A stretch of 5,964 bases of DNA from Gammaproteobacteria bacterium (GCA_029857925.1 JAOUGF010000157.1:1-5964), one strand, 5' to 3'; shown: positions 1-5,951, counted from the first letter of the stretch. The notes: a model not told the origin generated them from the letters alone. Program-made: numbers and translations.

Positions 1-997
1 CGCCGGGTCGCCAATCTGCAAGCTCATCGCGCGTTAACGTATCGAGGTTCACGCGTCGCGCCTGCGCATCCGGCACCCAGGTCACGGGTGGCCAGTCTTC
101 CAGACGCGGCGCTTGCAGCTGTGCAGGGCCACTGCCCTCCAGCGCAAAATGCACGTGGCGGGTGGCCGCGCAATTAGGGATCAACGCCACGGGTTTCGAT
201 GCCGCGTGTGTGGGGTAATCCAGTATCTTCACATCCAACACCGTTGTCGCACCCCCGAGGCCTTGCGCGCCTATGCCTAGCGCGTTCACGCGCTCAAAGA
301 TGTCCAAGCGCAGCCTTTCTAACGTCGTCTGGGCGCCCCGCGCGCGCAACTGCGGCATGTCCACGGCGGTCAACAACGATTCCTTGGCCAGTAACACGGC
401 CTTTTCGGCACTGCCGCCGATGCCGATGCCGAGCACACCCGGCGGGCACCAGCCCGCGCCCAACCCGGCGACGGTGTTGACCACCCATTCCACTACGTCG
501 TCGGAGGGGTTCAGCATCGCGAGTTTGGCCTTGTTCTCGGAACCACCGCCCTTCGCGCCGACCCACACCTCCACGCGATCCCCCGCAACCAACGACACAT
601 GCACGACCGCCGGCGTGTTGTCGCGCGTGTTGGTACGCGTGCCGGCCGGATCGGCGACGATGGACGCGCGTAACGGATTGCGCACGTCCAGATAGGCGCG
701 CCGCACGCCCTCGTTGACCATCGCCTCCACGTCTAACGTTGCGTCCCAGCGCACCTGCATGCCGACCTTAACAAACACGACGACGATCCCGGTGTCTTGA
801 CACACCGGCCTGTGCCCCTGGGCGCACATGCGTGAATTCAGCAGTATCTGCCCGATCGCATCCTTCGCGGCGGGCGACGGCTCGGCGTCATAGGCCGCAC
901 CCATCGCTTGGATAAAATCCAGCGGGTGATAATATGAAATAAATTGCAAGGCATCGGCGACGCTGGTGATAAAATCGTCTTGGCGCACGGTGATCAT
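1..997 (-). CDS. fumA: Fumarate hydratase class I, single-chain type (5' portion; C-terminus beyond window)
   Basis: This is a class I, [4Fe-4S]-dependent fumarase, which interconverts fumarate and malate in the cytoplasmic TCA cycle. I read 332 residues without a stop or frameshift; the family's single-chain form is about 500 residues, so the C-terminal (beta-type) domain is off the left edge. Visible motifs are SRMCAQGHRPVCQDTG (residues 55-70), TRDNTPAVVH (124-133), GGGSENKAKLAMLNPSD (150-166), GAGWCPPGVLGIGIGGSAEK (180-199), VNALGIGAQGLGG (237-249) and IPNCAATRH (273-281). C66, C184 and C276 are the expected cluster ligands. The chain continues past the alpha domain into a linker (VNLDTLTRDELADWRPG, 316-332) typical of the fused form, not the two-subunit form. 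The ATG start gives the usual family N-terminus (ADALQFISYYHP) and has a GAGGT site 5 bases upstream. L(+)-tartrate dehydratase is a related alternative, judged less likely. It is transcribed away from the thioredoxin/TolC operon. Confidence 0.95.
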   Translation of the reverse strand, partial: MITVRQDDFITSVADALQFISYYHPLDFIQAMGAAYDAEPSPAAKDAIGQILLNSRMCAQGHRPVCQDTGIVVVFVKVGMQVRWDATLDVEAMVNEGVRRAYLDVRNPLRASIVADPAGTRTNTRDNTPAVVHVSLVAGDRVEVWVGAKGGGSENKAKLAMLNPSDDVVEWVVNTVAGLGAGWCPPGVLGIGIGGSAEKAVLLAKESLLTAVDMPQLRARGAQTTLERLRLDIFERVNALGIGAQGLGGATTVLDVKILDYPTHAASKPVALIPNCAATRHVHFALEGSGPAQLQAPRLEDWPPVTWVPDAQARRVNLDTLTRDELADWRPG

Positions 998-1002
998 GCA
1001 GT

Positions 1003-1007
1003 ACCTC
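1003..1007 (-). promoter_or_regulatory. Ribosome binding site of the fumarase gene
   Basis: On the minus strand GAGGT lies 5 bases before the ATG at 997. It supports this ATG as the fumarase start. Confidence 0.65.
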
Positions 1008-1056
1008 GCATCGGGAACCTCTCGCGGTATTGGGCGGTCAATGTATTGATAATAAC

Positions 1057-1069
1057 GGCACACGGTGCC
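1057..1069. promoter_or_regulatory. Short perfect inverted repeat, possible operator
   Basis: GGCAC-ACG-GTGCC is a perfect 5-base inverted repeat around a 3-base centre, midway between the divergent starts. It lies immediately upstream of the weak fumarase -10 candidate on the minus strand, a place where a regulator could act on one or both directions. The arms are short and such a palindrome can arise by chance in GC-rich DNA. No specific regulator is recognised. Confidence 0.25.
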
Positions 1070-1112
1070 CGACTATGAATCCACTATCTTAACGTTTTAA
1101 CTCGGGATATTC

Positions 1113-1625
1113 ATGCGAATTGTGATGTACATAGGGTGGATATTGGCGTTTTTGGGCCATGCCGCATTGGCCGCACCGGTAGACATGGCGCTGAACGATA
1201 TAGACGGCAAGTTGCAACACCTGTCGCAATACCGGGGCAAATGGGTGGTGGTGAATTATTGGGCCACGTGGTGCCCACCCTGCCGCGCGGAGATCCCAGA
1301 ACTGATCTTTTTTCATGATGCCCACAAAGACAAGGACGCCGTCGTGGTCGGCATCAACGCGGAAGCCACCACCCCTGGCCACGTGCGTACCTTTTTAGAA
1401 GACTATATGGTCAACTACCCCATTTTACTCGCCGACCCGGACGACGGTAGCCCGTTGGGCAACCTCACCGGTCTGCCGACGACCTTTTTAATATCCCCTA
1501 AAGGTGAAGTGGTTTATGCTCATACCGGTATGGTCAATCGCAAATCCTTAGAAGCCGCCCTCGCCAAATATCGTGGGCCCACCCTCCCTCCAACGGCCGG
1601 TCACACCCATGAAAAGCCTCGTTAA
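1113..1625 (+). CDS. TlpA/ResA-like periplasmic thiol-disulfide oxidoreductase
   Basis: This is a 170-residue thioredoxin-fold protein of the TlpA/ResA/DsbE group, which in characterised members reduce or exchange disulfides in the periplasm. Residues 1-20 form a Sec signal peptide or N-terminal anchor (hydrophobic MYIGWILAFLGHAALA, then APVDM). The fold begins with DIDGKLQHLSQYRGKWVVVN (29-48), followed by the active site YWATWCPPC (49-57; C54 and C57), the inserted segment typical of the group, and the cis-proline loop GLPTTFLISPKG (120-131; P122). These are the only two cysteines. The C-terminus is a Pro/His-rich tail (TLPPTAGHTHEKPR), part of which is encoded where the next gene already begins. 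No strong Shine-Dalgarno site precedes the ATG, but it is the start that yields the signal peptide. It is the first gene of a five-gene overlapping operon. The substrate cannot be told from sequence; CcmG/DsbE-like cytochrome c maturation is an alternative, but no ccm gene is nearby. Confidence 0.9.
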   Translation: MRIVMYIGWILAFLGHAALAAPVDMALNDIDGKLQHLSQYRGKWVVVNYWATWCPPCRAEIPELIFFHDAHKDKDAVVVGINAEATTPGHVRTFLEDYMVNYPILLADPDDGSPLGNLTGLPTTFLISPKGEVVYAHTGMVNRKSLEAALAKYRGPTLPPTAGHTHEKPR

Positions 1626-2151
1626 GTACACCCTTTTATTTATTTTAGCGGCCGGAATTTGGCCCGCCGCACACGCGGCGGACGCGCGCGACGCCTACAA
1701 ATACTTTTTTAACGATAGCTTCGGCGATTTCAAGGAAGAATTGCAAAACGCGCGCGCACAGGGTAAAAAAGGCATCATGGTATTTTTTGAAATGGATGAA
1801 TGCCCATTTTGCCACTATATGAAAGAAAACGTGTTCAGCCAAGCGGAAGTACAGGCCTACTTCCGTGCCAATTTTTTATTGTTGGCGGTGGACATCGAAG
1901 GCGATGTCGAGATGGTCGATTTCAACGGAGAACATATCAAGCAAAAAGATTTCGCCGCCCGCCATCGCGTGCGTGCCACGCCGGTCATCGGCTTTTTCGA
2001 TCTCGACGGCAACAAAACCACCCGTTATACGGGACGTACCGCCGACGCCAACGAATTTATGCTGCTCGGCAAATACGTGCTCGACGAGCACTACAAAACA
2101 ATGCCATTCGTGAATTTCAAACGCGACACACGCTGGGCCACCGCACCCTAA
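1609..2151 (+). CDS. Periplasmic thioredoxin-fold protein, SoxW-like (CPFC active site)
   Basis: This 180-residue exported protein has a signal peptide (MKSLVKYTLLFILAAGIWPA then AHA, cleavage near residue 23) and a thioredoxin-like domain of the SoxW/thioredoxin_7 kind. The active site is FFEMDECPFCHYMKENVF (59-76), with C65 and C68 its only cysteines. The cis-proline loop is VRATPVIGFFDLDGN (121-135; P125), followed by the characteristic YTGR segment (140-143). A CPFC site preceded by an acidic residue, with HYMKE after it, is typical of this group and differs from the WCPPC of the upstream protein, so the two are not simple duplicates. I chose the ATG at 1609 because it gives a clean signal peptide; a GTG at 1573 would add 12 unrelated residues. 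The start overlaps the upstream gene by 17 bases and lacks a clear ribosome binding site, suggesting translational coupling. The partner and substrate are unknown. SoxW is linked to sulfur oxidation in some bacteria, but no sox gene is present here. Confidence 0.87.
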   Translation: MKSLVKYTLLFILAAGIWPAAHAADARDAYKYFFNDSFGDFKEELQNARAQGKKGIMVFFEMDECPFCHYMKENVFSQAEVQAYFRANFLLLAVDIEGDVEMVDFNGEHIKQKDFAARHRVRATPVIGFFDLDGNKTTRYTGRTADANEFMLLGKYVLDEHYKTMPFVNFKRDTRWATAP

Positions 2152-3443
2152 TGTCGCGCTCGGTCAAGTGCTTTGCCGCCCTGTTGGCGATGGCGATGAC
2201 GTCTACCTATGCGGCGGAGACTACGCTACCCGAGCCGTTAACGCTCGACTACGCGTTGTCATTGGCGGATGAACCCCATCCCCAACTATTGCGCGCCGAG
2301 GCCAACCTCGCCGCCGCGCTGGCCAATGTCGACGATCAAGCGGGTCAAAGCGGATTGGTGTTGGGCGCAGACGCCAGTGCGCGCTGGATAGAGCCCCCCG
2401 CGGCACTTTCCGCCCTAGGTAACGAAGATCATCGCGCACGCCTTTATGCACGCAAACGCATCTTCGACTTTGGGCGCGGTACACACCAGACCGCCGCGGC
2501 GCAAGCGCAGGCGGACGCGCAACGACTGCAGGTGATAGAGGTACGCAGCCAACGTCAACTCGAGATCATGGAACGCTATTTCGCCGTGTTACTGGCCGAT
2601 TTGGAATTCGCGCATCACAATGAAAACATGGCCACCGCATTCATACGCTATGATCGCACACGCGAACGTAAAGACGTCGGACAAAATTCTGAATTCGATG
2701 TCACGCAAAATTATAGCGAATCTCAACATGTACGCGCACAACGTTATGCCGCGCTCTATAATCAACGCGCAACACGCGCGCAATTGGCGATCGCATTAAA
2801 TCGACCCGGCCAATTGTCACCTAAACTCACCCCGCCTGCGGCGATACAATTGCCGCAAAACTTGCCCGACGTAGCAGAACTTCAGCGCCAAGCGCAACGC
2901 GACAATCCGCTACTGCTTGCCGTGCGCGCCCAACTGCAGGCGGCACAAGAACGCCGCCTGGCCGCACGCGCGCACTATTTTCCAACGCTTGACGCGGAGG
3001 CCGAGGCCGGAAAATACAGCCGCGACATCGGCGGCAACGACCATTGGCGCGCCGCTGTCACGCTAAATATTCCGTTGTATCAAGGCGGGCGCGTTGGCGC
3101 ACAGGTCGATAGTGCAAACGCCGACGTACGCCGTCTGGAGGCAGATTTATTGGAACGTGAACGCGCGGTGGCCGACGCGGTACTCGACTGTTGGTTAAAT
3201 CTCAGTAAAATAAAATATCAACGCGATGACGCCAAGGCCTTGTTAGATTACCGCGGCGCTTATTTGGATCGTTCACGCACGCTGTATGAACAAGAAGTCC
3301 GCGCTGATTTGGGTGACGCGATGGTCGAACTTACGCGCGCGGAACTCACCATCGCGCAGACCGACTATCGCGCCGCGCTATTGTGGGCACGATTACAGGC
3401 GCTGACCGGACAACCGACGACAACAGGAAAGGCCCCTAAATGA
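2151..3443 (+). CDS. TolC-family outer-membrane efflux protein
   Basis: This is a 430-residue member of the outer-membrane efflux protein family, whose trimers form a beta-barrel in the outer membrane and a long alpha-helical tunnel in the periplasm. It has a signal peptide (residues 1-21, ending STYA before AETTLP) and no lipobox, so it is not predicted to be a lipoprotein. The family's two internal repeats are visible. The first runs from LTLDYALSLADEPHPQLLRA (30-49) to the strand/turn ARKRIFDFGRG (about 100-110). The second starts near NPLLLAVRAQLQAAQERRLA, with LNIPLYQGGR at 305-314. Long Ala/Gln/Arg/Glu-rich helices follow each. The only cysteine in the mature chain is C347. The start codon shares one base with the upstream stop (TAATG) and has no Shine-Dalgarno site, pointing to reinitiation. 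The downstream overlapping adaptor supports a role in efflux or type I-like export. Substrate unknown; it resembles the CzcC/CusC position in metal efflux operons. Confidence 0.92.
   Translation: MSRSVKCFAALLAMAMTSTYAAETTLPEPLTLDYALSLADEPHPQLLRAEANLAAALANVDDQAGQSGLVLGADASARWIEPPAALSALGNEDHRARLYARKRIFDFGRGTHQTAAAQAQADAQRLQVIEVRSQRQLEIMERYFAVLLADLEFAHHNENMATAFIRYDRTRERKDVGQNSEFDVTQNYSESQHVRAQRYAALYNQRATRAQLAIALNRPGQLSPKLTPPAAIQLPQNLPDVAELQRQAQRDNPLLLAVRAQLQAAQERRLAARAHYFPTLDAEAEAGKYSRDIGGNDHWRAAVTLNIPLYQGGRVGAQVDSANADVRRLEADLLERERAVADAVLDCWLNLSKIKYQRDDAKALLDYRGAYLDRSRTLYEQEVRADLGDAMVELTRAELTIAQTDYRAALLWARLQALTGQPTTTGKAPK
3425..3432 (+). promoter_or_regulatory. Ribosome binding site of the adaptor gene
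   Basis: AGGAAAGG lies 7 bases before the ATG at 3440, inside the end of the TolC-family gene. It is the only strong Shine-Dalgarno match among the five operon starts and fixes the adaptor start. Confidence 0.7.
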
Positions 3444-4204
3444 CGAACGCTAGATTATTTTGCCGCTGGGCTACCGCCGCTTTACTATCCGCCACGCCAC
3501 TGTTCGCGCACGCCGCAGACATCGACGCACGCATTGATTGGGGGCGCAAATCGGCGCTGGGTACCGCAGTCTCGGGCGTCGTGGTGGATCTGCCGGTCGC
3601 GGTCGGACAAGCGGTTAAGGCCGGGCAGCTCCTGTTACAACTGGATCAACGCGTATATCGAGCGCGTGTGGACGCGGCACACGCCGAATCCGCCTATCGC
3701 GACCTCATGTTGGCCGAGGCCAAACTCGAGAATCAGCGCATCAACGAGCTAAATCAACGCAAAATGCTGTCCGAACACGAGCTCGCATTGGGCGCCATCG
3801 CACTTGCAGAGGCACAACACCGATTTGCAGCGGCGCGTGCCGCATTGTCCAACGCGGAGTATGACTTAAATTACAGCGAAATCCGCGCGCCCTACGACGG
3901 CGTATTACTCGCGCGCCATGTCGAACTCGGCCAATTTGTACAAACCAGCACACAAGCCCCCATACTCATCGAAGTCGGCGAAAGCGCGCACTTGATCGCG
4001 CGTGCGACGCTGTCCGCCGGCCAGGCCGCGCGGCTGAATATCGGCAACCCTATCTCGCTGTATATAGGCGGCAAACGGGTTACCGCACACGTCAGGGAAT
4101 TGATCCCGCAACAGAGCAAGGATGGTTGGACGCTCACGGCCGCGTTTGACCCGCAAGGCACCTACGCAACGGCAGGCATGAAGGCCAGCATACGCCTGCC
4201 ATGA
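3440..4204 (+). CDS. Short periplasmic adaptor (membrane fusion protein), HlyD/RND type
   Basis: This 254-residue periplasmic adaptor normally bridges an inner-membrane pump to a TolC-type duct. A Sec signal peptide covers residues 1-25 (ATPLFAHA before ADIDAR), with no lipobox cysteine at the cleavage site. The first lipoyl half is TAVSGVVVDLPVAVGQAVKA (42-61), reading on to GQLLLQLD. An alpha-helical hairpin spans about 72-143 and contains RKMLSEHEL (107-115), which resembles the hairpin-tip motif that contacts TolC in RND adaptors. The second lipoyl half is SEIRAPYDGVLLARHVELGQ (146-165). A beta-barrel-like domain follows (VGESAHLIARATLSAGQAA onward), and the chain ends at GMKASIRLP. It is much shorter than typical RND adaptors (roughly 350-400 residues) and seems to lack the membrane-proximal domain. 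The mature chain has no cysteine. It overlaps the TolC gene by ATGA. No pump gene follows it here, so its inner-membrane partner is unknown. Confidence 0.9.
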   Translation: MTNARLFCRWATAALLSATPLFAHAADIDARIDWGRKSALGTAVSGVVVDLPVAVGQAVKAGQLLLQLDQRVYRARVDAAHAESAYRDLMLAEAKLENQRINELNQRKMLSEHELALGAIALAEAQHRFAAARAALSNAEYDLNYSEIRAPYDGVLLARHVELGQFVQTSTQAPILIEVGESAHLIARATLSAGQAARLNIGNPISLYIGGKRVTAHVRELIPQQSKDGWTLTAAFDPQGTYATAGMKASIRLP

Positions 4205-4476
4205 GCAACTGCATGCACTACATCGTGACAGGCAAGGTACAAGGTGTATTTTTTCGTCAATCCACCCGCGAACGCGCGCTGGCGTTGCAATTGACCGGTT
4301 GGGTGCGCAATTTGGAGAACGGAAATGTCGAGGTCGTGGCCTGTGGCGAACGCGAACGACTGGACGGATTCGAATTGTGGTTGCACCAAGGCCCCGCCCG
4401 TGCGCAGGTCACGCATGTGCTTACCGAACCATTGGCCGAACTTCAAACGTTTGAAACATTTGATGTAAAAAGATAG
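4201..4476 (+). CDS. acyP: Acylphosphatase
   Basis: This is a 91-residue acylphosphatase, a small cytoplasmic enzyme that hydrolyses the carboxyl-phosphate bond of acyl phosphates. Both family signatures are intact: GKVQGVFFR (11-19) and GWVRNLENGNVEV (33-45). The catalytic arginine and asparagine correspond to R19 and N37, with the usual spacing. The length is normal for the family. There is no signal peptide, unlike its four upstream neighbours. The ATG overlaps the adaptor's stop (ATGA) and no Shine-Dalgarno site is within normal range, so translation is probably coupled. A second in-frame ATG lies 12 bases downstream, so the first four residues are less certain. It ends the operon, in the position where an RND pump gene would be expected after a TolC/adaptor pair. 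Whether it has any role in the export system cannot be told; it may merely be co-transcribed. Confidence 0.95.
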   Translation: MSNCMHYIVTGKVQGVFFRQSTRERALALQLTGWVRNLENGNVEVVACGERERLDGFELWLHQGPARAQVTHVLTEPLAELQTFETFDVKR

Positions 4477-4482
4477 GCTCGT

Positions 4483-4507
4483 CGTGTGTAACACACGCCC
4501 TATTTTT
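4483..4507. terminator. Candidate terminator between converging genes
   Basis: CGTGTG-TAA-CACACG (4483-4497) is a perfect 6-base stem with a 3-base loop. On the plus strand it is followed after CCCTA by TTTTT (4503-4507), consistent with a short intrinsic terminator for the five-gene operon; the T run lies inside the last codons of cheR. On the minus strand the same hairpin is followed about 13 bases later by TTTTT (within acyP), so it could act weakly in both directions. The stem is short and the T run is offset, so confidence is moderate. Confidence 0.5.
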
Positions 4508-5348
4508 CACCTTTCTGGTATGTCGTAGGTTTAATCATTTTCACGCAATCCGTGACACCGTGCAGGCTCTCCGAATGCCCGATCAGCAATGTCCCGCCGG
4601 GTTTAAGCACTGTCACCACGTTCTCCACCACCTTCTTTTTGATTTCCACCTGGAAATAAATCAGCACATTACGTAAAAAAATCACGTCGAAACTGCCAAT
4701 ATCAGGCAATTTATTGGTTAAATTGAGCTGTTTAAAGCTGATCCTACGCTTCAGCGCGGGCTCGAACGTAAAGACATTGGCCTGTTCTCCACGCCCTTTT
4801 AGGCCGTATTTTTTTAACAATTCCTGCGGGATTTGTTGCGCCTGCTCGATCGGGAAAAACGCCTCTTTCGCCTTGTTTAAGACCCGTTCACTTAAATCTG
4901 ACGCGACGACCTCCCAAGGTGAGGACTCTCCCAACGCTTGTGACAGCACCAATGCGATCGTATAAGGCTCCTGCCCGGAAGAACACGCGGCGCTCCATAC
5001 ACGAAACGGCTTTCCACGCGGATGGGCGGACGCGACGGCGTTTAGAAAATCGAAATGTTTGGGCTCGCGGAAAAAGGATGTCTCATTGGTCGTCAATAAA
5101 TCAACGGCGATCGCCAACTCCGCCTTGTTGACCGCGTTGCTTATATAGCTAAAATAATCTTTGAAGCTATCGAGTTTAAGATGTCTCAATCGTTTTGACA
5201 GACGCCCAACCACCAAGGTCTTTTTGGCGACCGACAAGTGTATCCCGGCAAGCCGTTCCAGCATCTCACTGATCAGTTTGAACTCCGCATCGCTGAGGTC
5301 GACCGCCTCCGAAAATATGCCGGGTGTTTCGCTGGATTTATTTTGCAT
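4500..5348 (-). CDS. cheR: Chemotaxis protein methyltransferase CheR
   Basis: This 282-residue CheR uses S-adenosylmethionine to methylate glutamates on chemoreceptors during adaptation. The N-terminal helical domain contains VVGRLSKRLRHLKLDSF (46-62), with the basic helix that contacts receptors. The substrate/SAM region has DLLTTNETSFFRE (83-95) and the SAM-binding motif VWSAACSSGQEPYTIA (117-132). Next come ASDLSERVL (149-157), then the later methyltransferase motifs FLRNVLIYF and LKPGGTLLIGHSES near the C-terminus. Length and motif order are normal. The start is fixed by lack of an in-frame alternative upstream. The best Shine-Dalgarno match (GAGGAG, plus 5361-5366) is 12 bases away, longer than usual. 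It lies 42 bases after cheW on the same strand and is probably co-transcribed with it. Whether it needs a receptor C-terminal pentapeptide cannot be decided by eye. Confidence 0.97.
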   Translation of the reverse strand: MQNKSSETPGIFSEAVDLSDAEFKLISEMLERLAGIHLSVAKKTLVVGRLSKRLRHLKLDSFKDYFSYISNAVNKAELAIAVDLLTTNETSFFREPKHFDFLNAVASAHPRGKPFRVWSAACSSGQEPYTIALVLSQALGESSPWEVVASDLSERVLNKAKEAFFPIEQAQQIPQELLKKYGLKGRGEQANVFTFEPALKRRISFKQLNLTNKLPDIGSFDVIFLRNVLIYFQVEIKKKVVENVVTVLKPGGTLLIGHSESLHGVTDCVKMIKPTTYQKGEK

Positions 5349-5360
5349 AATAACGCGCGG

Positions 5361-5366
5361 CTCCTC
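5361..5366 (-). promoter_or_regulatory. Distant ribosome binding site of cheR
   Basis: GAGGAG on the minus strand is 12 bases from the cheR ATG, a long spacing that predicts modest translation. No closer purine-rich site and no in-frame start codon nearer to it were found. Confidence 0.45.
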
Positions 5367-5390
5367 GCACCTGCCGCCTCATATAATCAT

Positions 5391-5939
5391 CTAATGCCGA
5401 TACTTAGAGGCTGACGAGTTACCCGATGTATGGCGCGCCAAATCCGCCATTTCCTCTAACGACAACACCTTGTCAACCGCCAATACAATCGTAAAATTCT
5501 CCTTCACTTTCGCCATACACTCAATAAAATCTGCGCGTATTGCGGCACCGAACTTCGGGGCGGATTCGATATCACGGTTAGCCAATTCACGTACTTCATT
5601 CACTGCGTCCACCACCACACCCAAATCCTGCTTGCCGCCGTCATAGTCCGTTTCTAAAATCACGATGCAGGTCCGCCGCGAAAGATTCGAAGACGGCCGA
5701 TCAAATCTGGCAAGCAGATCTATGACAGGCACCACCGCGCCACGCAAATTAATTACGCCTTTCACAAAGGCCGGCATCAACGGTACGGCCGTGATTTGCC
5801 CGAATTCGAGTATTTCCTTCACGCGTAAAATATCAAATCCGAAAATTTCACCGGCAAGATGGAATGTCAGGATTTGGCGCACGCTTTCTTGCGCACCAAT
5901 CTCTGACTCTACACCTCCTATCAATTCATTCGTCACCAT
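5391..5939 (-). CDS. cheW: Chemotaxis coupling protein CheW
   Basis: This 182-residue CheW is the cytoplasmic scaffold that links chemoreceptors to the histidine kinase CheA. The CheW domain runs from about residue 21 (RQILTFHLAGEIFGFDILRV, 21-40) through KEILEFGQITAVPLMPAFVK (41-60) to GVINLRGAVVPVIDL (61-75). R66 in the NLRG motif matches the conserved receptor/CheA-contact arginine of the family. The C-terminal part (DFIECMAKVKENFTIVLAVD and SLEEMADLA) is typical of CheW. About 20 N-terminal residues and a polar tail (TSGNSSASKYRH) extend beyond the domain. The ATG at 5939 was chosen over an in-frame GTG at 5963 because a strong Shine-Dalgarno site lies 5 bases before it. It is followed by cheR; receptor and cheA genes are not in the window but may lie to the right. 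Confidence 0.96.
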   Translation of the reverse strand: MVTNELIGGVESEIGAQESVRQILTFHLAGEIFGFDILRVKEILEFGQITAVPLMPAFVKGVINLRGAVVPVIDLLARFDRPSSNLSRRTCIVILETDYDGGKQDLGVVVDAVNEVRELANRDIESAPKFGAAIRADFIECMAKVKENFTIVLAVDKVLSLEEMADLARHTSGNSSASKYRH

Positions 5940-5944
5940 CAACG

Positions 5945-5951
5945 CCTCCTT
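5945..5951 (-). promoter_or_regulatory. Ribosome binding site of cheW
   Basis: A perfect AAGGAGG on the minus strand, 5 bases before the ATG at 5939. It decides the cheW start; the in-frame GTG at 5963 lies upstream of it and would place this site inside the coding sequence. Confidence 0.8.

Larger units (their letters stand above)
998..1112. promoter_or_regulatory. Divergent intergenic region expected to hold promoters for the fumarase and the five-gene operon
   Basis: This is the only non-coding gap between the divergent fumarase and the plus-strand operon, so both promoters are inferred to lie here. For the fumarase direction, the minus strand reads TATTAT (plus 1049-1054), which is 5 of 6 matches to a sigma-70 -10 box. 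The best upstream partner, TTCATA (plus 1074-1079), is only 4 of 6 with a 19-base spacer, so the assignment is weak. For the plus direction I see no well-spaced -35/-10 pair; TATCTT (1085-1090) is a poor -10 candidate. The stretch before the ATG at 1113 is AT-rich and has no strong Shine-Dalgarno site. No open reading frame of note lies in it. Confidence 0.45.

Noticed and set aside
273..695. A 140-codon plus-strand open frame opposite the fumarase, and smaller frames around it
   Set aside because: The minus strand encodes continuous, motif-rich fumarase here; the plus-strand translation is low-complexity and reflects GC-rich codon bias.
1573..1608. GTG start 36 bases upstream for the SoxW-like gene
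   Set aside because: It would put 12 unrelated residues before an otherwise typical signal peptide, deepening the overlap with no ribosome binding site.
1800..2150. In-frame upstream extension of the TolC-family reading frame by 117 codons
   Set aside because: It lies wholly inside the SoxW-like gene in another frame, its Arg-rich translation resembles no domain, and the ATG at 2151 gives a clean signal peptide.
1113..2151. Idea that the two thioredoxin-fold genes belong to a sox sulfur-oxidation or cytochrome c maturation cluster
   Set aside because: No sox, ccm or cytochrome gene is present in the window; family resemblance alone does not establish either pathway.
3892..4494. Minus-strand open frames of 83-110 codons opposite the adaptor and acylphosphatase genes
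   Set aside because: They are antisense to genes with clear family motifs, and show no recognisable domain or ribosome binding site.
2663..4775. A 13-base direct repeat (CGAACGTAAAGAC) at 2663-2675 and 4763-4775
   Set aside because: One copy is in the TolC gene and the other in cheR, in unrelated reading contexts and with no flanking similarity; most likely chance.
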